Assembly: GCA_932521025.1 (NCBI GenBank)
Contig: OW051471.1
Coordinates: 930,001 to 994,000, forward strand
Origin: Oscheius onirici
Lineage: Eukaryota; Nematoda; Chromadorea; Rhabditida; Rhabditidae
Direction of reading: 5' to 3'
Length of the DNA: 64,000 nucleotides
This document shows, piece after piece, positions 9,543 through 19,690 of the stretch. The translations under genes were made by a program, and so were the position numbers. The first letter of the stretch is position 1. Every line of letters starts with the position of its first letter. The notes beneath the pieces are model-generated. The model saw only the letters and a program-made list of their open reading frames with translations. It had not been told where the DNA came from and ran no database searches.

Positions 9543-12500
9543 CTACTTGTCCTCCCGCATCTCTCCACGAAGACTCGTCTCCATCATTTTTCTCTTCTGT
9601 CCATGGCTCCAGCTCTCCTTGCCCAGCACGTAGCTCAGTTTGGTCATTGCGGCTTCAGTGGTCAGATCGCGGCCCGGAATCACGCCGGCATCATAGAACT
9701 GCTTTCCTACAGTATAGTCGGCAGTCACACAGCCTTTGAGGCATTGGGAACAGTTGACGACGAGACAGTCACGGTCTACTGCTTCCTGAAAGTTAAAGTT
9801 TTGAGCGGGAACTTGTGTCAAAGGCCAAAATCTCTAGTTTTTCACCCTTTTCCACCCATTTTCAGACTTTCTAAGCACTTCATTGAATTTTAAAAAATTT
9901 ACCCAAAGACCGTGCGAAATGCTTGAGAACACGACCGAAATATTCAAAATTTGTCATTTTACTTCCATTCCAACCGTTTTTTCAAATTCGTTACTTTTAC
10001 TTGCGTTTGGCACTTTTCTGGGGTAATTTTTCGCGCAGAATTCAATAAACGTATTTAGAAAGTCTGAAAATGAATAGAAAACAGTGAACAACGAGAGATT
10101 TTGGTCACAAGTTTCCACCCAAAATATTCAAATGGGGGGTGGTGCCTCCCGAACCAAATGATTTTTTGTCCGTTTCAAGTTTAGATCATAGCTTTTTTCA
10201 TTTCCATTGCCCAATGATGCTTTGCGTAACTTTACCTCGAAGAATTTCGGCATTTTTTTGTTTGAAATACATGAGATGTTTTACGCGGAGAGTTTGACAA
10301 ATGCACTTACAACTTGCAAAGCAAAGCGCAAAAACTTGGATTTTTGTCCACTTGTTTTCCCAGGAAAATGTTTCACTGTGAAACTAAGTACTTGTTTGTA
10401 TGTAGTGTTTGTCTTCTACTCTTTCTGCTGACGATTTGTAAGTTACACTCGAAAGCAAGGTATTTCCACATTCGTTTCACTTGAGAACTAAATGTTTTCA
10501 AAACCTCATTCCGTACTTTTTGTCTCCTCTCATCTTGTCACATAATAAGCTCAAAGCACTCATACAGGTTACGAAAAAATGGCCTACCTTGATAACTTGG
10601 ATAATGTCCGGCCTCCTAGAAGAGATATTTCCAGCTCCGAAGGTCTGTAGAATGACGCCTCTCAGATGGTCCGGGATGCAGGCTCGAATCTGAAATTGGA
10701 CCTTTCCACACAAAATCTAAAAAAAACTAACAGTTTCTATTGGAATCGACGGAAAGAAGCGGACGACACCGACATCTCTGCAGAGACTCTGTTGAACCAG
10801 GAGTCGGCTGCCGGCTTCTGGAGGCGACAGAATTAGATCCTCGTTGACTTCGATTCCAATGGCCATTCTGGCCAGCGGTGCCAGATTTGGACTGTCAAAG
10901 GCGTCCAAATCGGAATTGTCCACTTTGACCGTGCGATTGCCACGCATCAGCTTGTTGTTGAAGTAGACACACACCTGGAAACTGTTGGTTTTGGTACCTA
11001 ATTGACTGAAATGCTTTTGAAACAAAAGTTGTAGCCTGGCTCAAATTTCTCAATCAATGTCAATTTTCGAAAGAAAAGCATGTTTAGCTACCAAGCTCTG
11101 ACCAGTGAAGAAAGGAGTAGTGTGAAAGACATGAATTTCTTACATCCTAAAGTCGAAACCATAAAAAATTTGTACAATTTTTGCAAAAAAAAAGTGTTAT
11201 TAGGTTGCCAAATAAGTATTTTCCTCGGGGTCATTTCTTATTTCTTCGGAAGATATCCCTACCAAAGTAGTGTGAAGAGACTCAAACTCCTTACATCCTA
11301 AAGTCGAAACAAAAACTAACGTTTTTGATTTTTCTTGGTAGTCTCTTTTGTGAACATTCTACGAGTATGGAGCGAGCAAAACTTGCTATCACCTTCAATA
11401 GGTAATCTACGTGGATTTTTAAACACTTTTTAAATTTTGAAAGAGAGTTCTGATAAATATCCAAGAATGATCTAAAGCTTGTCACGTTTCTGCATCCTGC
11501 GAGAAAAATATTCAGTACCATAATATAAAAGATTTTTAGGTTTCTAACTTTGGTTATTGGAGTTTCGATATACTGTTACGTGCTTTTCTTGTGTTAGCTT
11601 CAACATAGATTATCTATTTTTTTGCGTCAAATTTCGTGAAACGTTCCAATGAAATTCATCGAAATTATTAGAGGACTGTCAATCTTTTATGAGTAAGACT
11701 TGACGTATGTTCCCAAAAATCAAGTAAAAACCTCTGGAATCTTTAAGTTTCCCGCCGCAACGAGAGCTCCGACAAAGTTGTGCAAGCCATCGGATCTGAC
11801 CTCTGCCACTGGAATTTGACTTCCCGTCACGACAACCGGCTTCTCTAGATTTTCCATCACGAAACTGAGAGCACTTGCAGTGTAGGCCAGCGTGTCCGTG
11901 CCGTGCAGGACGACAAATCCGTCAAAATGATCGTAGCTTGTCTGGATGTCCGTCGCGATTCGGATCCAATCGTCAAAGGTCATGTCACAAGAGTCGAGGA
12001 GCGGAGAGTATTCGATCATCCAGTAGACGACGCGACTTTTTGTGCCCCGGACGGGACAGAAGGCATAAGGACGGAGAGGAAAGTGTCGGGGGAAGTGGCG
12101 ATCCACAAATTTATAGTCGTTCAGATGAGGCTGACCGAAGAGGACTTGGGGCAGGTAGCCGGGAGCTGGCGAGTAGGCTGCAAATTATTTTTTGGATTGT
12201 GGATTGTAGATGGATTGTGGCAAGATTTTGCTCCAGACTACATCAAAACGTTGAAACAAAAAAGTGTAATTTTTTGTCAGAAATTTTTATTAACACGAAA
12301 CCGAATCTGCGAGAGACCACACACGATCGGCTAGAAACAATAATCATTGGAGCTCTTCTGCAGAACTTTTCTCTGAGCGCGAAAAATAGGTAAAAGTTTG
12401 AAAGAAATTTCAGCAGCATTTTTACCCAATGCCCAATGGAGATTTTTACCGCTTCCATGCCTTGTGCCATCGCCATCTACATATCTTTCTACTACTAGTT

Positions 12501-14141
12501 AGAAATTGTCGGGATTACATAGTCTGTTCTGAACTTGAAGTGGGATCGAGATAGTCAACTTAGGTTTGTTGAGAGATAAATAGAGAATCCACGGCGGGGA
12601 CAGCTGGTACAGTGCGACTAAAGCCGAGATGTGGAACTCAAAAAAAGTGAGTTTTCAGTAAGATCACCAGCCGGCTTCGCCGCCTGTCGGCGGCTTTTCT
12701 ACTTGTGTTTTCTTCTTAACTTCTGATCCCTTCCCAACTCAACCGGTCTCTTCTGATCCCTTCTGATGAGAATCCCATACCGGTCCCCCTGACTCTATTT
12801 CCTACTCAAAACAATTTAGCAAAAATATTTGCCGAGGAGAGGAGTCGAACCCGGGTCGTCTGGGTGAAGACGGCGACTCTTAACAATACATCAAAATTTT
12901 AGGTCCCGGACAAACAAACAAATATACAGAGTCCACCACAGACACCATTGCGCTTTAGTAGTAGAGAGATTTCCCTATTCCTCATTTGTAGTTTAGGTCA
13001 GGGAACGGTTTTGACTCTCGAATTTCATCAACGTACCTCATGGTGATTTTTTGAGTTCGAATTTGATTTTTTGAGAAAATTATTGAACCACTCGAGCTGA
13101 TATTTTACAAGGGATTTAGCCCAGTAAAATGCTACTGTTAAAAAACAAAAAAATTCCCTCTCAGCGGAGTGGAACCCTGGTCGCTCTTTACCAAACCCAC
13201 TGCGTCATCCGGACATTTAGGGATGATCCCAAAGTCGAAAATCGTTTTTCAAAAAAAAAAAACTGCTCGTCTTTACAAGAAAAAAATTATTGTAGTTGAC
13301 AACTTTTTTATAGGATACAACCCCGAGAAGTTATGGACAAAATTGCGTTTTTGCAAAAACTTTAACCGGCTACTGTACTCAGCCGATGTAATGTCTTATC
13401 TAGCTTATCTCTTATATAGCCTATGAATTCGGCCTCGGGTAGACTTAAATTTTGGTACCGAGTTTCGATTTCGTTGAATTTGGAGGAAGTTATGATCATT
13501 TTTTAAACACTTATGACGCGACCTAATATTTAATGAAGATATGACACAGGTGTGAAACCAAAAACGCTAGAATTCGCCCTAAAAATGTAAAGAAAAGGAA
13601 GTTTTGTGAACCTGCACAATGTCGTTTTTATCGATGTAGATTTTTCAAATGAGTTTATGCTGAAATATTAAAACAAAAAAGTAACCACTGAAAACTGAGA
13701 ATATTTATCCAAAAGTATGTTGGGGAAAATATAAACACCATTCTTTCGACGCATTGTGGTGGCTAGAAAGATCGGGACTATATTAACATTTTGAAACAAA
13801 AACTTTCTCATCTTTTGCAGTCTCGAGTTTCATGTTTCATCCCATTTTTACGAAACACCTTGCACTGGTCATCACTCTGGCTTTACTAAACTTAATTGTT
13901 TCAGTTTCTACTTATTACCAAAGAGATTCTCTCTTATCAATTATTTTGCGAAAAAGAGTAACAAACCTCCATTTTCCTTCGTCTTCATGCCAATAGTGCC
14001 TCCAGTGTAGAGAACGAGTATCTTCGCCACATCTTCCTTCCTTTTATCTTCTTTTCCAAGAAATTTGAGCTTGTCCAGCTCGTAGACGAGTTCCTTTACC
14101 GAGACTGCGTGCAAATCCGTCCCAAAGGCCATTTTGGCCAT
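9543..14141 (-). CDS. L-asparaginase (type I, cytosolic, ASPG-like)
   Basis: Five exons on minus: 14141-13967, 12177-11732, 10974-10732, 10689-10588 and 9785-9543, all with matching phases; 402 aa. It should hydrolyse asparagine to aspartate and ammonia. Motifs: TGGTIG at residues 46-51 with the first catalytic Thr, HGTDT at about 150-154 with the second Thr-Asp pair, then VTGSQIPV, FNNKLMRGNRTVKV, LQTFGAGN, VVNCSQC and TSEAAMTKLSYVL-type residues, in the order of the family. It ends SLRGEM-REDK and lacks the ankyrin repeats found at the end of mammalian ASPG. The start is uncertain: the frame stays open upstream into a Ser/Leu-rich low-complexity stretch, so an extra 5' exon is possible. The 1.8-kb first intron carries a Helitron (12667-12969). 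Confidence 0.88.
11080..11320. repeat. internally duplicated dispersed repeat
   Basis: AGTAGTGTGAA...CTTACATCCTAAAGTCGAAAC occurs twice, near 11128 and 11262. The adjoining segment TACCAAATAAGTATTTTCCTCGG-like recurs near 33780. It lies in the asparaginase intron between exons 2 and 3. Confidence 0.55.
12667..12969 (-). mobile_element. non-autonomous Helitron, short copy
   Basis: Read on minus it starts TCTCTCTACTACTAAAGCGC (preceded by A) and ends with the hairpin GCCGCCGACAGGCGGC followed by GAAGCCGGCTGG and then T. A 5' TC, a 3' CTRR with subterminal hairpin and insertion between A and T are the Helitron hallmarks. It is 303 bp and matches the two ends of the 14977-17204 copy. A tRNA-like 3' half (ACCCGGGTTCGACTCC) is internal. 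It lies in the first intron of the asparaginase gene. Confidence 0.85.
13205..13345. repeat. dispersed repeat (related to 22345-22490 and 33950-34060)
   Basis: GGATGATCCCAAAGTCGAAA ... TTATTGTAGTTGACAACTTT ... GGATACAACCC occurs here and in inverted form at 22345-22490 (in a tpk-1 intron). A related copy with GGTTGCATCCTA and GTTGTCAATTA is near 33970. Non-coding. Confidence 0.55.
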
Positions 14142-14976
14142 CTTCGGACAGGTAGATTTGTCAATTGGACCTGGATTCTGGAGAGACAGTCGGCTGCTGC
14201 GGAGACATCTTCGAGCCAGCTGCTGGGCTTGAAGAAGGACGCTTTGGCCTAGAAAATGATGGCTTTTGATGGAGACAGATAGACAAAGGGACAGATTGAC
14301 AGAATGACAGACGGATAGAGAGACAAAAACAGATTGACAGGTTGACAAGACTGTCAGTAGAATCTACTAACTTGGAAAGAACTTGAAGAGACGACTAGCT
14401 TTCATAGGTAGAAGTACAAATATAGTCTCTTTTCGTAATTATAATTATTTTTTTCTGGCAAAAAGTTTGAAAGTTTTGTTACAACCAGAGGTTTTTCTTG
14501 GTTTCAATTGGCAATAATAAGAAAAATAGACTTTTTTTCAGTTACTTTCCTTATCCGTTTCCCACTCGCAACGACCAAAAGAATTAACCGTTTTCTAGTT
14601 TTGAACCACTTGAAATCACTTTTCGAAAATGTATCTACGAAGCCAACAAACTGAAAAGCCTGTTGTTACTATAGCCAAAAAATGAAACAAAAAAAGTACA
14701 CAAACACGTATACAGTACTCTCAAATTGACTGTAATTCGAGCCTACTTTCCCCTCTTTTTCTGTCCCCTTTTCCAATTTCTGAACCATGATCTCCCCCTT
14801 CCCGAAATTCCGCTCGTCCCCTCTCTCATGGTAGACTCCCATCCGGTGATCTGTTATGCGAAAAAAAGGGATGACAAAGAGAGGGAATCGGCGGAAAGTT
14901 GGTAGTCCGTTCAGTGTTTATTCTGTCTAATTACTATCTCCGTGTCCCCTAAATCAGTGCCTCAATCTCTTGTCTA
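14142..14976. other. intergenic, no gene seen
   Basis: 5' flank of the asparaginase gene. A GACAGA/GACAGATTG simple repeat lies at about 14265-14350. A short open stretch beginning near 14249 (minus) could be an upstream asparaginase exon, but its splicing cannot be fixed. Confidence 0.4.
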
Positions 14977-15061
14977 TCTCTCTACTACTAAAGCGCAATG
15001 GTGTCTGTGGTGGACTCTGTATATTTGTTTGTTTGTCCGGGACCTCAAATTTTGGTGTATT

Positions 15062-16805
15062 TGTTGCAGTTCAAATTGATTTTCAGTTCAAATTGAAAGA
15101 ACTAGTTCAAATTGATTTTTCAATTTGAACTAGTGGAAATTGATTTCAACTAGTTGAAATTGATTTTTACTTCTTTCTCATTTTTCTGGGCCTTTTTATT
15201 CATTTTTTTACAATATTTTTTGCGCATTTTTATTTTTGCTTTTAAAATCTCAAGTTTTCGAGCATTTTGACTCCAAAACGACCTCTGACGGAATCTTACA
15301 CGTTTTGTTTGAAGGAGAAATTTTATTGAAAATAACGAAAAACATCAACAACGAAAAGCAACAACAAAAAAACTACACTGAAGATTGTTTCTTTGGCAGG
15401 AGCACTTCTTCGTGTCGCACAATGAAGAGTTGGTTTTTTGAAAAGCAATTGGGCAGAATTCCGTTCTTCGTACCAATCCTAGACAATACTTCGTGCAAAC
15501 ATTTCGAAGAGACTAACTTATAGAAACAATCCTCCTCATCAGAAGAGTCGAGTGACATTGTCCACCGGCTGCCATACTCGGGTACCCAGGCACCGCCAAT
15601 CGTGAACTTGTGGAAGCGGAGCATGTCGAAGACCACCGCGAATAGCCAGTTTCTTGTCGGATTTTGGCCATCTTTGACTAGACGATGAACATGATAACCT
15701 AAAAGTTGGTCTTTGTTTCAAAGAGGTCACAACTGATTTCTCACCTTTGTCTTGTTCTTGTTCCCGAACAACACTTGAATTTGGACTGATCCAATCGGGG
15801 CAAGATGATGCGCTTCAGCTCATCAATCTTGGGCTGCTTGTCCTTGGCAAAAACATTCGGTAGATGATTCCAGGGACGAGGAAGGATTCGAACTGATTAA
15901 AGACCTCGTTCGCAGTTTTATTGGCAAAGACTCCGGATACACTTCTGTAAAATAGAGGAGGCTTCAGTGCACTTGCAAAGTACTAACCCGATGTCGAGAG
16001 GGATCTGGTAGAGCCTCTTTCCGTTCAACTTGTGGACGTACATGGCCAACTTGACGCCCTCGAGATAGCAGACCAGGAGATGATCTCCAGGAAGCGAACT
16101 GACCTAGATCAGTGTTCTTCTAGTTCTCCTCGACCACTTTTGAGGAATCTTTCAGGTCTATTCGGATCAGACGAAACATTGAAGCGTCCTCGTTCGTCTG
16201 TAGCAGAAACGAAGAGAATTGAAGGAAAAATAGAGACTCTCATATTTGTCGAAGAGTGCTGCGTTAATTTTTGCTCCATCATTTCTTGCATCCCTTTGTC
16301 GACTCGTCTTAGTCGCTTTTCGATCTTCTTCCGGCAGTTTTAAGTTTGCTTTCGTTGCAGTTTTAGACGTCATCTTGTAGCCTAAAGTATAGAAAATGAA
16401 AAAAAAGCTAAAAGAATAAAGACTGAAGCGTTGAAAATCGTACAACAGCAAGAAAACTGTGTCAAAAACACATGGGAAACGTCTATAAAAACATAAAAGA
16501 GGGCCCAACTGCATAAATAATCAAATAAAACTCGAGAAAAGAGCATTATGGACAGATTTGCAGGCAAACTTTGTAAAAACGTAGAAAACGCAGATGCAGG
16601 GGGTGAAGACCTATTTTGAATTACGTTTTGGTGTCAAAATGCTTGAAATTTAATCTCTTTTCCATTGGAAAGAAAATAAAACGGAAATAAACGAAGGAAA
16701 ATACGATAAAAACGTAGAAATCATCGAGAAAATGAAAAAAGAAATGAAAATCAATTTGAACTAGTTCATTTTAATTTGAACTGAAAATCAATTTGAATTG
16801 CAACA
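15062..16805. mobile_element. TIR DNA transposon nested in the Helitron
   Basis: The left end TGTTGCAGTTCAAATTGATT and the inverted right end TGTTGCAATTCAAATTGATT continue as matching arms for about 55-60 bp (TTTCAGTTCAAATT, then GAACTAGTTCAAATTG). It is flanked by TATT on both sides (15058-15061 and 16806-16809). The uninterrupted Helitron copy has a single TATT at that point, so this is a 4-bp target duplication. The 1744-bp element carries a broken prolyl oligopeptidase copy and no transposase that I can see. Superfamily not assigned. Confidence 0.8.
15520..16197 (-). pseudogene. captured prolyl oligopeptidase (S9A) fragment, broken
   Basis: Conserved prolyl oligopeptidase segments occur in family order on minus: TNEDASMFRLIRIDLKD (about 16197-16147), LLVCYLEGVKLAMYVHKLNG (about 16080-16020) then RLYQIPLDIG, FNQFESFLVPGIIYR (about 15900), FGNKNKTKVIMFIV (about 15760-15700), and DMLRFHKFTIGGAWVPEYG (about 15630-15570). 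Reading frame changes between segments, and stops interrupt the first join. About 80 residues that should carry the catalytic Ser (GGSNGG) region are missing between the last two segments. Introns of the donor gene seem partly retained, pointing to DNA-level capture rather than retrotransposition. It is inside the TIR element 15062-16805. No functional peptidase can result. Confidence 0.8.
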
Positions 16806-16809
16806 TATT

Positions 16810-16862
16810 GTTAAGAGTCGCCGTCTTCACCCAGACGACCCGGGTTCGACTCCTCTCCTCGC
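16810..16862 (+). other. tRNA-like 3' half within the Helitron
   Basis: GTTAAGAGTCGCC, a CGTCT-loop-AGACG stem with TTCAC in the loop, then ACCCGGGTTCGACTCC looks like the anticodon arm and T-arm of a tRNA, possibly Glu (TTC). The acceptor 3' strand does not pair with anything upstream. The same block is at 12834-12886 (minus). It is a tRNA-derived module of the repeat, not a working tRNA gene. Confidence 0.55.
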
Positions 16863-17479
16863 CAAATATTTTTGCTAAATTGTTTTGAGTAGAAAATAGA
16901 CTCAGGGTAACCGGTAGGAGATTGGAAGGGACCGGTTGATCTGTATAAGTTCAGAGAGAGATCGGATAGCCGGAAAATAGGAAAATTCGTATCGGTTCTT
17001 TAAGAGGGGATGAGAACCCTGGGCAAGAATTATAAAGGTCCGATTGATTAGGGAAGGAAGAAGAGGTGACAGGATCAGAATAGATCGGTTGACTGGGGAA
17101 GGGATCAGAGGGTATCAGATGGGATAGGTTGACTAGGGAAGGGAAGAGAAGTTAAGAAAAAAATACAAGTAGAAAAGCCGCCGACAGGCGGCGAAGCCGG
17201 CTGGTATACCTAACAAAGTTTTACTAGATCATTTCTCAATAACCGGTGCATCCTTTGTTTTGAGAAGACACTCGTTTTTGAGAAGATTCCATGCGATGCC
17301 CCAGAAGCTTTCATATTAATGTTAGGTATGGATATCCTGTCAAGATGCGTCGGATATAATCCCTTCTCCATATGCTATCTTTGTGACTATTGTATGTTAG
17401 TTGTGTCTGGAAGTAAAGTCTTGGACTGTTGGCTCGTCTACCTTTCTCATGTTACAACAATTAACGAGGAAACTGAATA

Positions 17480-17725
17480 TCTAAACTATTAAAAAGCTAT
17501 GGTGTCTGTGGCTGACCTGTCTGTTTGTTTGTCTGTCTGTCTGTTTGTCCATGACCACGAGAACCGTTGTAGCAAGTCAAGAGTTGTCAAGATTAGATAG
17601 CAAGTCACTTTTGAACTTGGAGTTTTTACAAACTTTGGCTTCTACAGTGTTAGAGGCAAGTAGAAAGCTTTAGAAAACAATAAATCGGGTAGAAAAGGTT
17701 GGCGTTACGACGCCGGCAGTCTTGA
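17480..17725 (+). mobile_element. Helitron-related copy, 3' end degraded
   Basis: Begins A|TCTAAACTATTAAAAAGC then TATGGTGTCTGTGG, and shares TTGTCCATGACCACGAGAA, GAGTTGTCA..ATTAGAT and GTAGAAAGCTTTAGAAA with the copy at 52270-52503. The 3' side reaches GACGCCGGCAG and then diverges, without the CTGG end. Confidence 0.6.
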
Positions 17726-17792
17726 AAGAATAAACTTTATTAGCCAGCAACAATCACCAGTCAACAACAAATTTTCCCGTTCAATCATAATC

Positions 17793-19030
17793 CTATCTGG
17801 TCCCAACCAGAAACATATTCTCCGGCGTCACAGAACTCTCGATGTACTCTACGAGACGGCACTTGTAGCCCAGCGATCGCAAGTACCCGACCCTGCCATA
17901 TTCTAGAATTTTCTTGGCCCTTCGGCCTCGTCGCAGCTTGTTCTTCATTTCTTCATCTCTTCACCTTCCTCGAAACCATAATTTGACCAGGTTGCCACAT
18001 GCCGCAGAGCCGCAAAGTCACCAGCTGTGGCAAAACTATTGTTTTCCAGTAATGGCAGTCCACAGTACTCGTCTATTCGACTCTTGTGATTACAGCATGG
18101 CGCCAAGACGAATCTTTCAATAAGGAGGTTTTTTTCGTTTCCCGGAACGGAAACAGCGGATAGCTGCGTCGGTTCCACTGCAACACAGAGACTTCCAGGT
18201 GATGGTCACCCGTTTCGCGTCCTAAAAAGTGTGTAATTAGTGTGGAAAAACAATTGTCTGGAGGTCGTGAACTTTGCTTACTGGTGTAATAGAATGCCAT
18301 CAAAAGATTAGCTATCACCATAGAACTCAAAATCTACCTTCAAAGCCGGAACACTCGCCAAGTCCAGATATTCTACGGAACATCTCAGTCTGGTGAAGCT
18401 GACAGTCGGATCCTCATGCTGAGCTCGATTGTCGTACTTGTTCCTCATTTCACTGCGATCCATCAACAGGTAGTGTGCTTCTTCGACATCCAGTAGGTCA
18501 GATATTCTTTTCCGGCACCGAGCTTGGCCACCACGTCGTCAGAAGAGTCTACCAGAACTTGATTCTGCTGTGCGTGACCGATGATCGAACTTAGTTGTGC
18601 TACCTAGCTCCTTTCTGCGAACAGACCAACTGCTACTCTACTGAGAGTACCTGGAAGTTATAGTAAACTCTCAGAAGATTCTACCAAGAGAACCAACCTC
18701 TTTCGAAATATCCGCCTCAATCTTCTCATAAAACTGGTCAATTTTCTCCATCAATTTCCTCCGAAGTTGGTCTTCTGTCAATCTTCTCATAAAACTTGAT
18801 CTCCTTGAAAACAGCGTTGATGTTCTCCACGATCCAGGGATGCTCTGTCACTCTGGCATGGCACTTTTCGAATATTTCCCCAGCTCCTTCTGGATAACCG
18901 TATGTTTGGAATCGTTGGGACAGGTGATTCTTGTGTCGTTGTTCTCGGAATGGACGGCGTGCTCTCCATAGTAGATGTTTCCTTCCTTGACCACCATCTG
19001 ACAGCGTCTCTTCTTCTTGGGAAGAACGTA
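17793..19030 (-). pseudogene. TRM13 tRNA 2'-O-methyltransferase pseudogene
   Basis: Segments in TRM13 order on minus: a CCCH-type finger (RRCQMVVKEGNIYYGEHAVH) with its next Cys replaced by Tyr, the CHHC finger start (ITCPNDSKHTVIQKELGK), CHARVTEHPWIVENIN, VAKLGAGKEYLTYWMSKKHT (SAM-binding), LLMDRSEMRNKYDNR, GTDAAIRCF, LAPCCNHKSRIDEYCGLPLL and FATAGDFAALRHVATW, ending with KILEYGRVGYLRSLGYKCRL and the stop at 17795-17793. The frame shifts near 18870, 18470, 18135 and 17950, and a short tandem duplication with a stop lies at about 18740-18800. TRM13 normally methylates position 4 of tRNA acceptor stems. This copy cannot make an intact enzyme. A functional copy is presumably elsewhere. Confidence 0.82.
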
Positions 19031-19690
19031 CAAAAAGTGAAAACGCGGAAAGGGAGCTATAGGTACAGAAGCTGAAGAAGGGGAGACATTGAAGGTTGTT
19101 CCGGTAGACACGTAGAACTGGGAGAAGAGGGTCTTCTTCACAATTCACTACGTCTAGGGGTCTCTCCACCGTAGACGGACTCGTAAGAGTAGGCAATGTA
19201 CAGGAAGAGGTTCTCTTGGTGATGGTGCTGCAAAGGGTAGTTGACTAGATAACTGACAGGATCCCTCTGTTCCCAATATATTATAGCTGAACAGAGATCA
19301 GAGTCGCATGCTATCAAAATTCAAAAATCGATTGTTTCGGGAATTTTTTGTGCTTCGCGTCATCTAGTTATTTGCTCCCGACACAAGAAATTAATCCACT
19401 CTTTCTTTATCCAATACCGCGTAAAAAATCTCCCTTCACGAAAACGTGTGTTTTGGTCCATATTTACGTTACTCTCCCTCTATTTTTTGGTCTTCTCCCT
19501 CCAACCGTCGAGGCTCTCTTCCCTCTCACTTTGTTTATCGCTGGCGGGAAACACGGGGGGGGGGGGGGGGGAGAGAAGGAAATGTTTCCACTTTCTGTTA
19601 TCTATTTCCCCGTCAGCCTTCCCCTTTTTCTTTATTGAAGTTCAAATCCGTCAAGTTTTTCAGCTTTTTTTTTCACATTTCAAGACAAAA
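19031..19690. other. intergenic between TRM13 relic and tpk-1
   Basis: The first 200 bases may contain more decayed TRM13 5' sequence (open, coding-like on minus to about 19240) but I cannot align it. A 17-G run is at 19555-19571. The last part is the tpk-1 promoter/leader, ending in pyrimidine-rich TTTTTTTTTCACATTTCAAG just before the ATG. Confidence 0.45.

Larger units (their letters stand above)
14977..17204 (+). mobile_element. Helitron, long copy interrupted by a TIR transposon
   Basis: Starts at A|TCTCTCTACTACTAAAGCGC and ends GGCGGCGAAGCCGGCTGG|T with the same 16-nt hairpin, so both boundaries are exact. The first 85 bp and the last 395 bp correspond to the short copy at 12667-12969. 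The extra 1.75 kb between them is a separate nested element (15062-16805). It encodes no Rep/helicase, so it is non-autonomous. The tRNA-like 3' half is at 16810-16862. Confidence 0.85.

Noticed and set aside
9255-9893. 212-aa plus-strand ORF
   Set aside because: Antisense shadow of the last asparaginase exon (9785-9543) plus satellite sequence; the asparaginase frame carries the family motifs.
11875-12393. Plus-strand ORFs of 143-172 aa
   Set aside because: Antisense to asparaginase exon 2, which encodes HGTDT and the flanking conserved residues.
12834-12886. tRNA gene in the short Helitron
   Set aside because: Only the anticodon and T arms are present; no acceptor pairing or D-arm.
16032-16514. 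Plus and minus ORFs within the nested transposon
   Set aside because: Overlap the broken prolyl oligopeptidase segments and read them in wrong frames or antisense.
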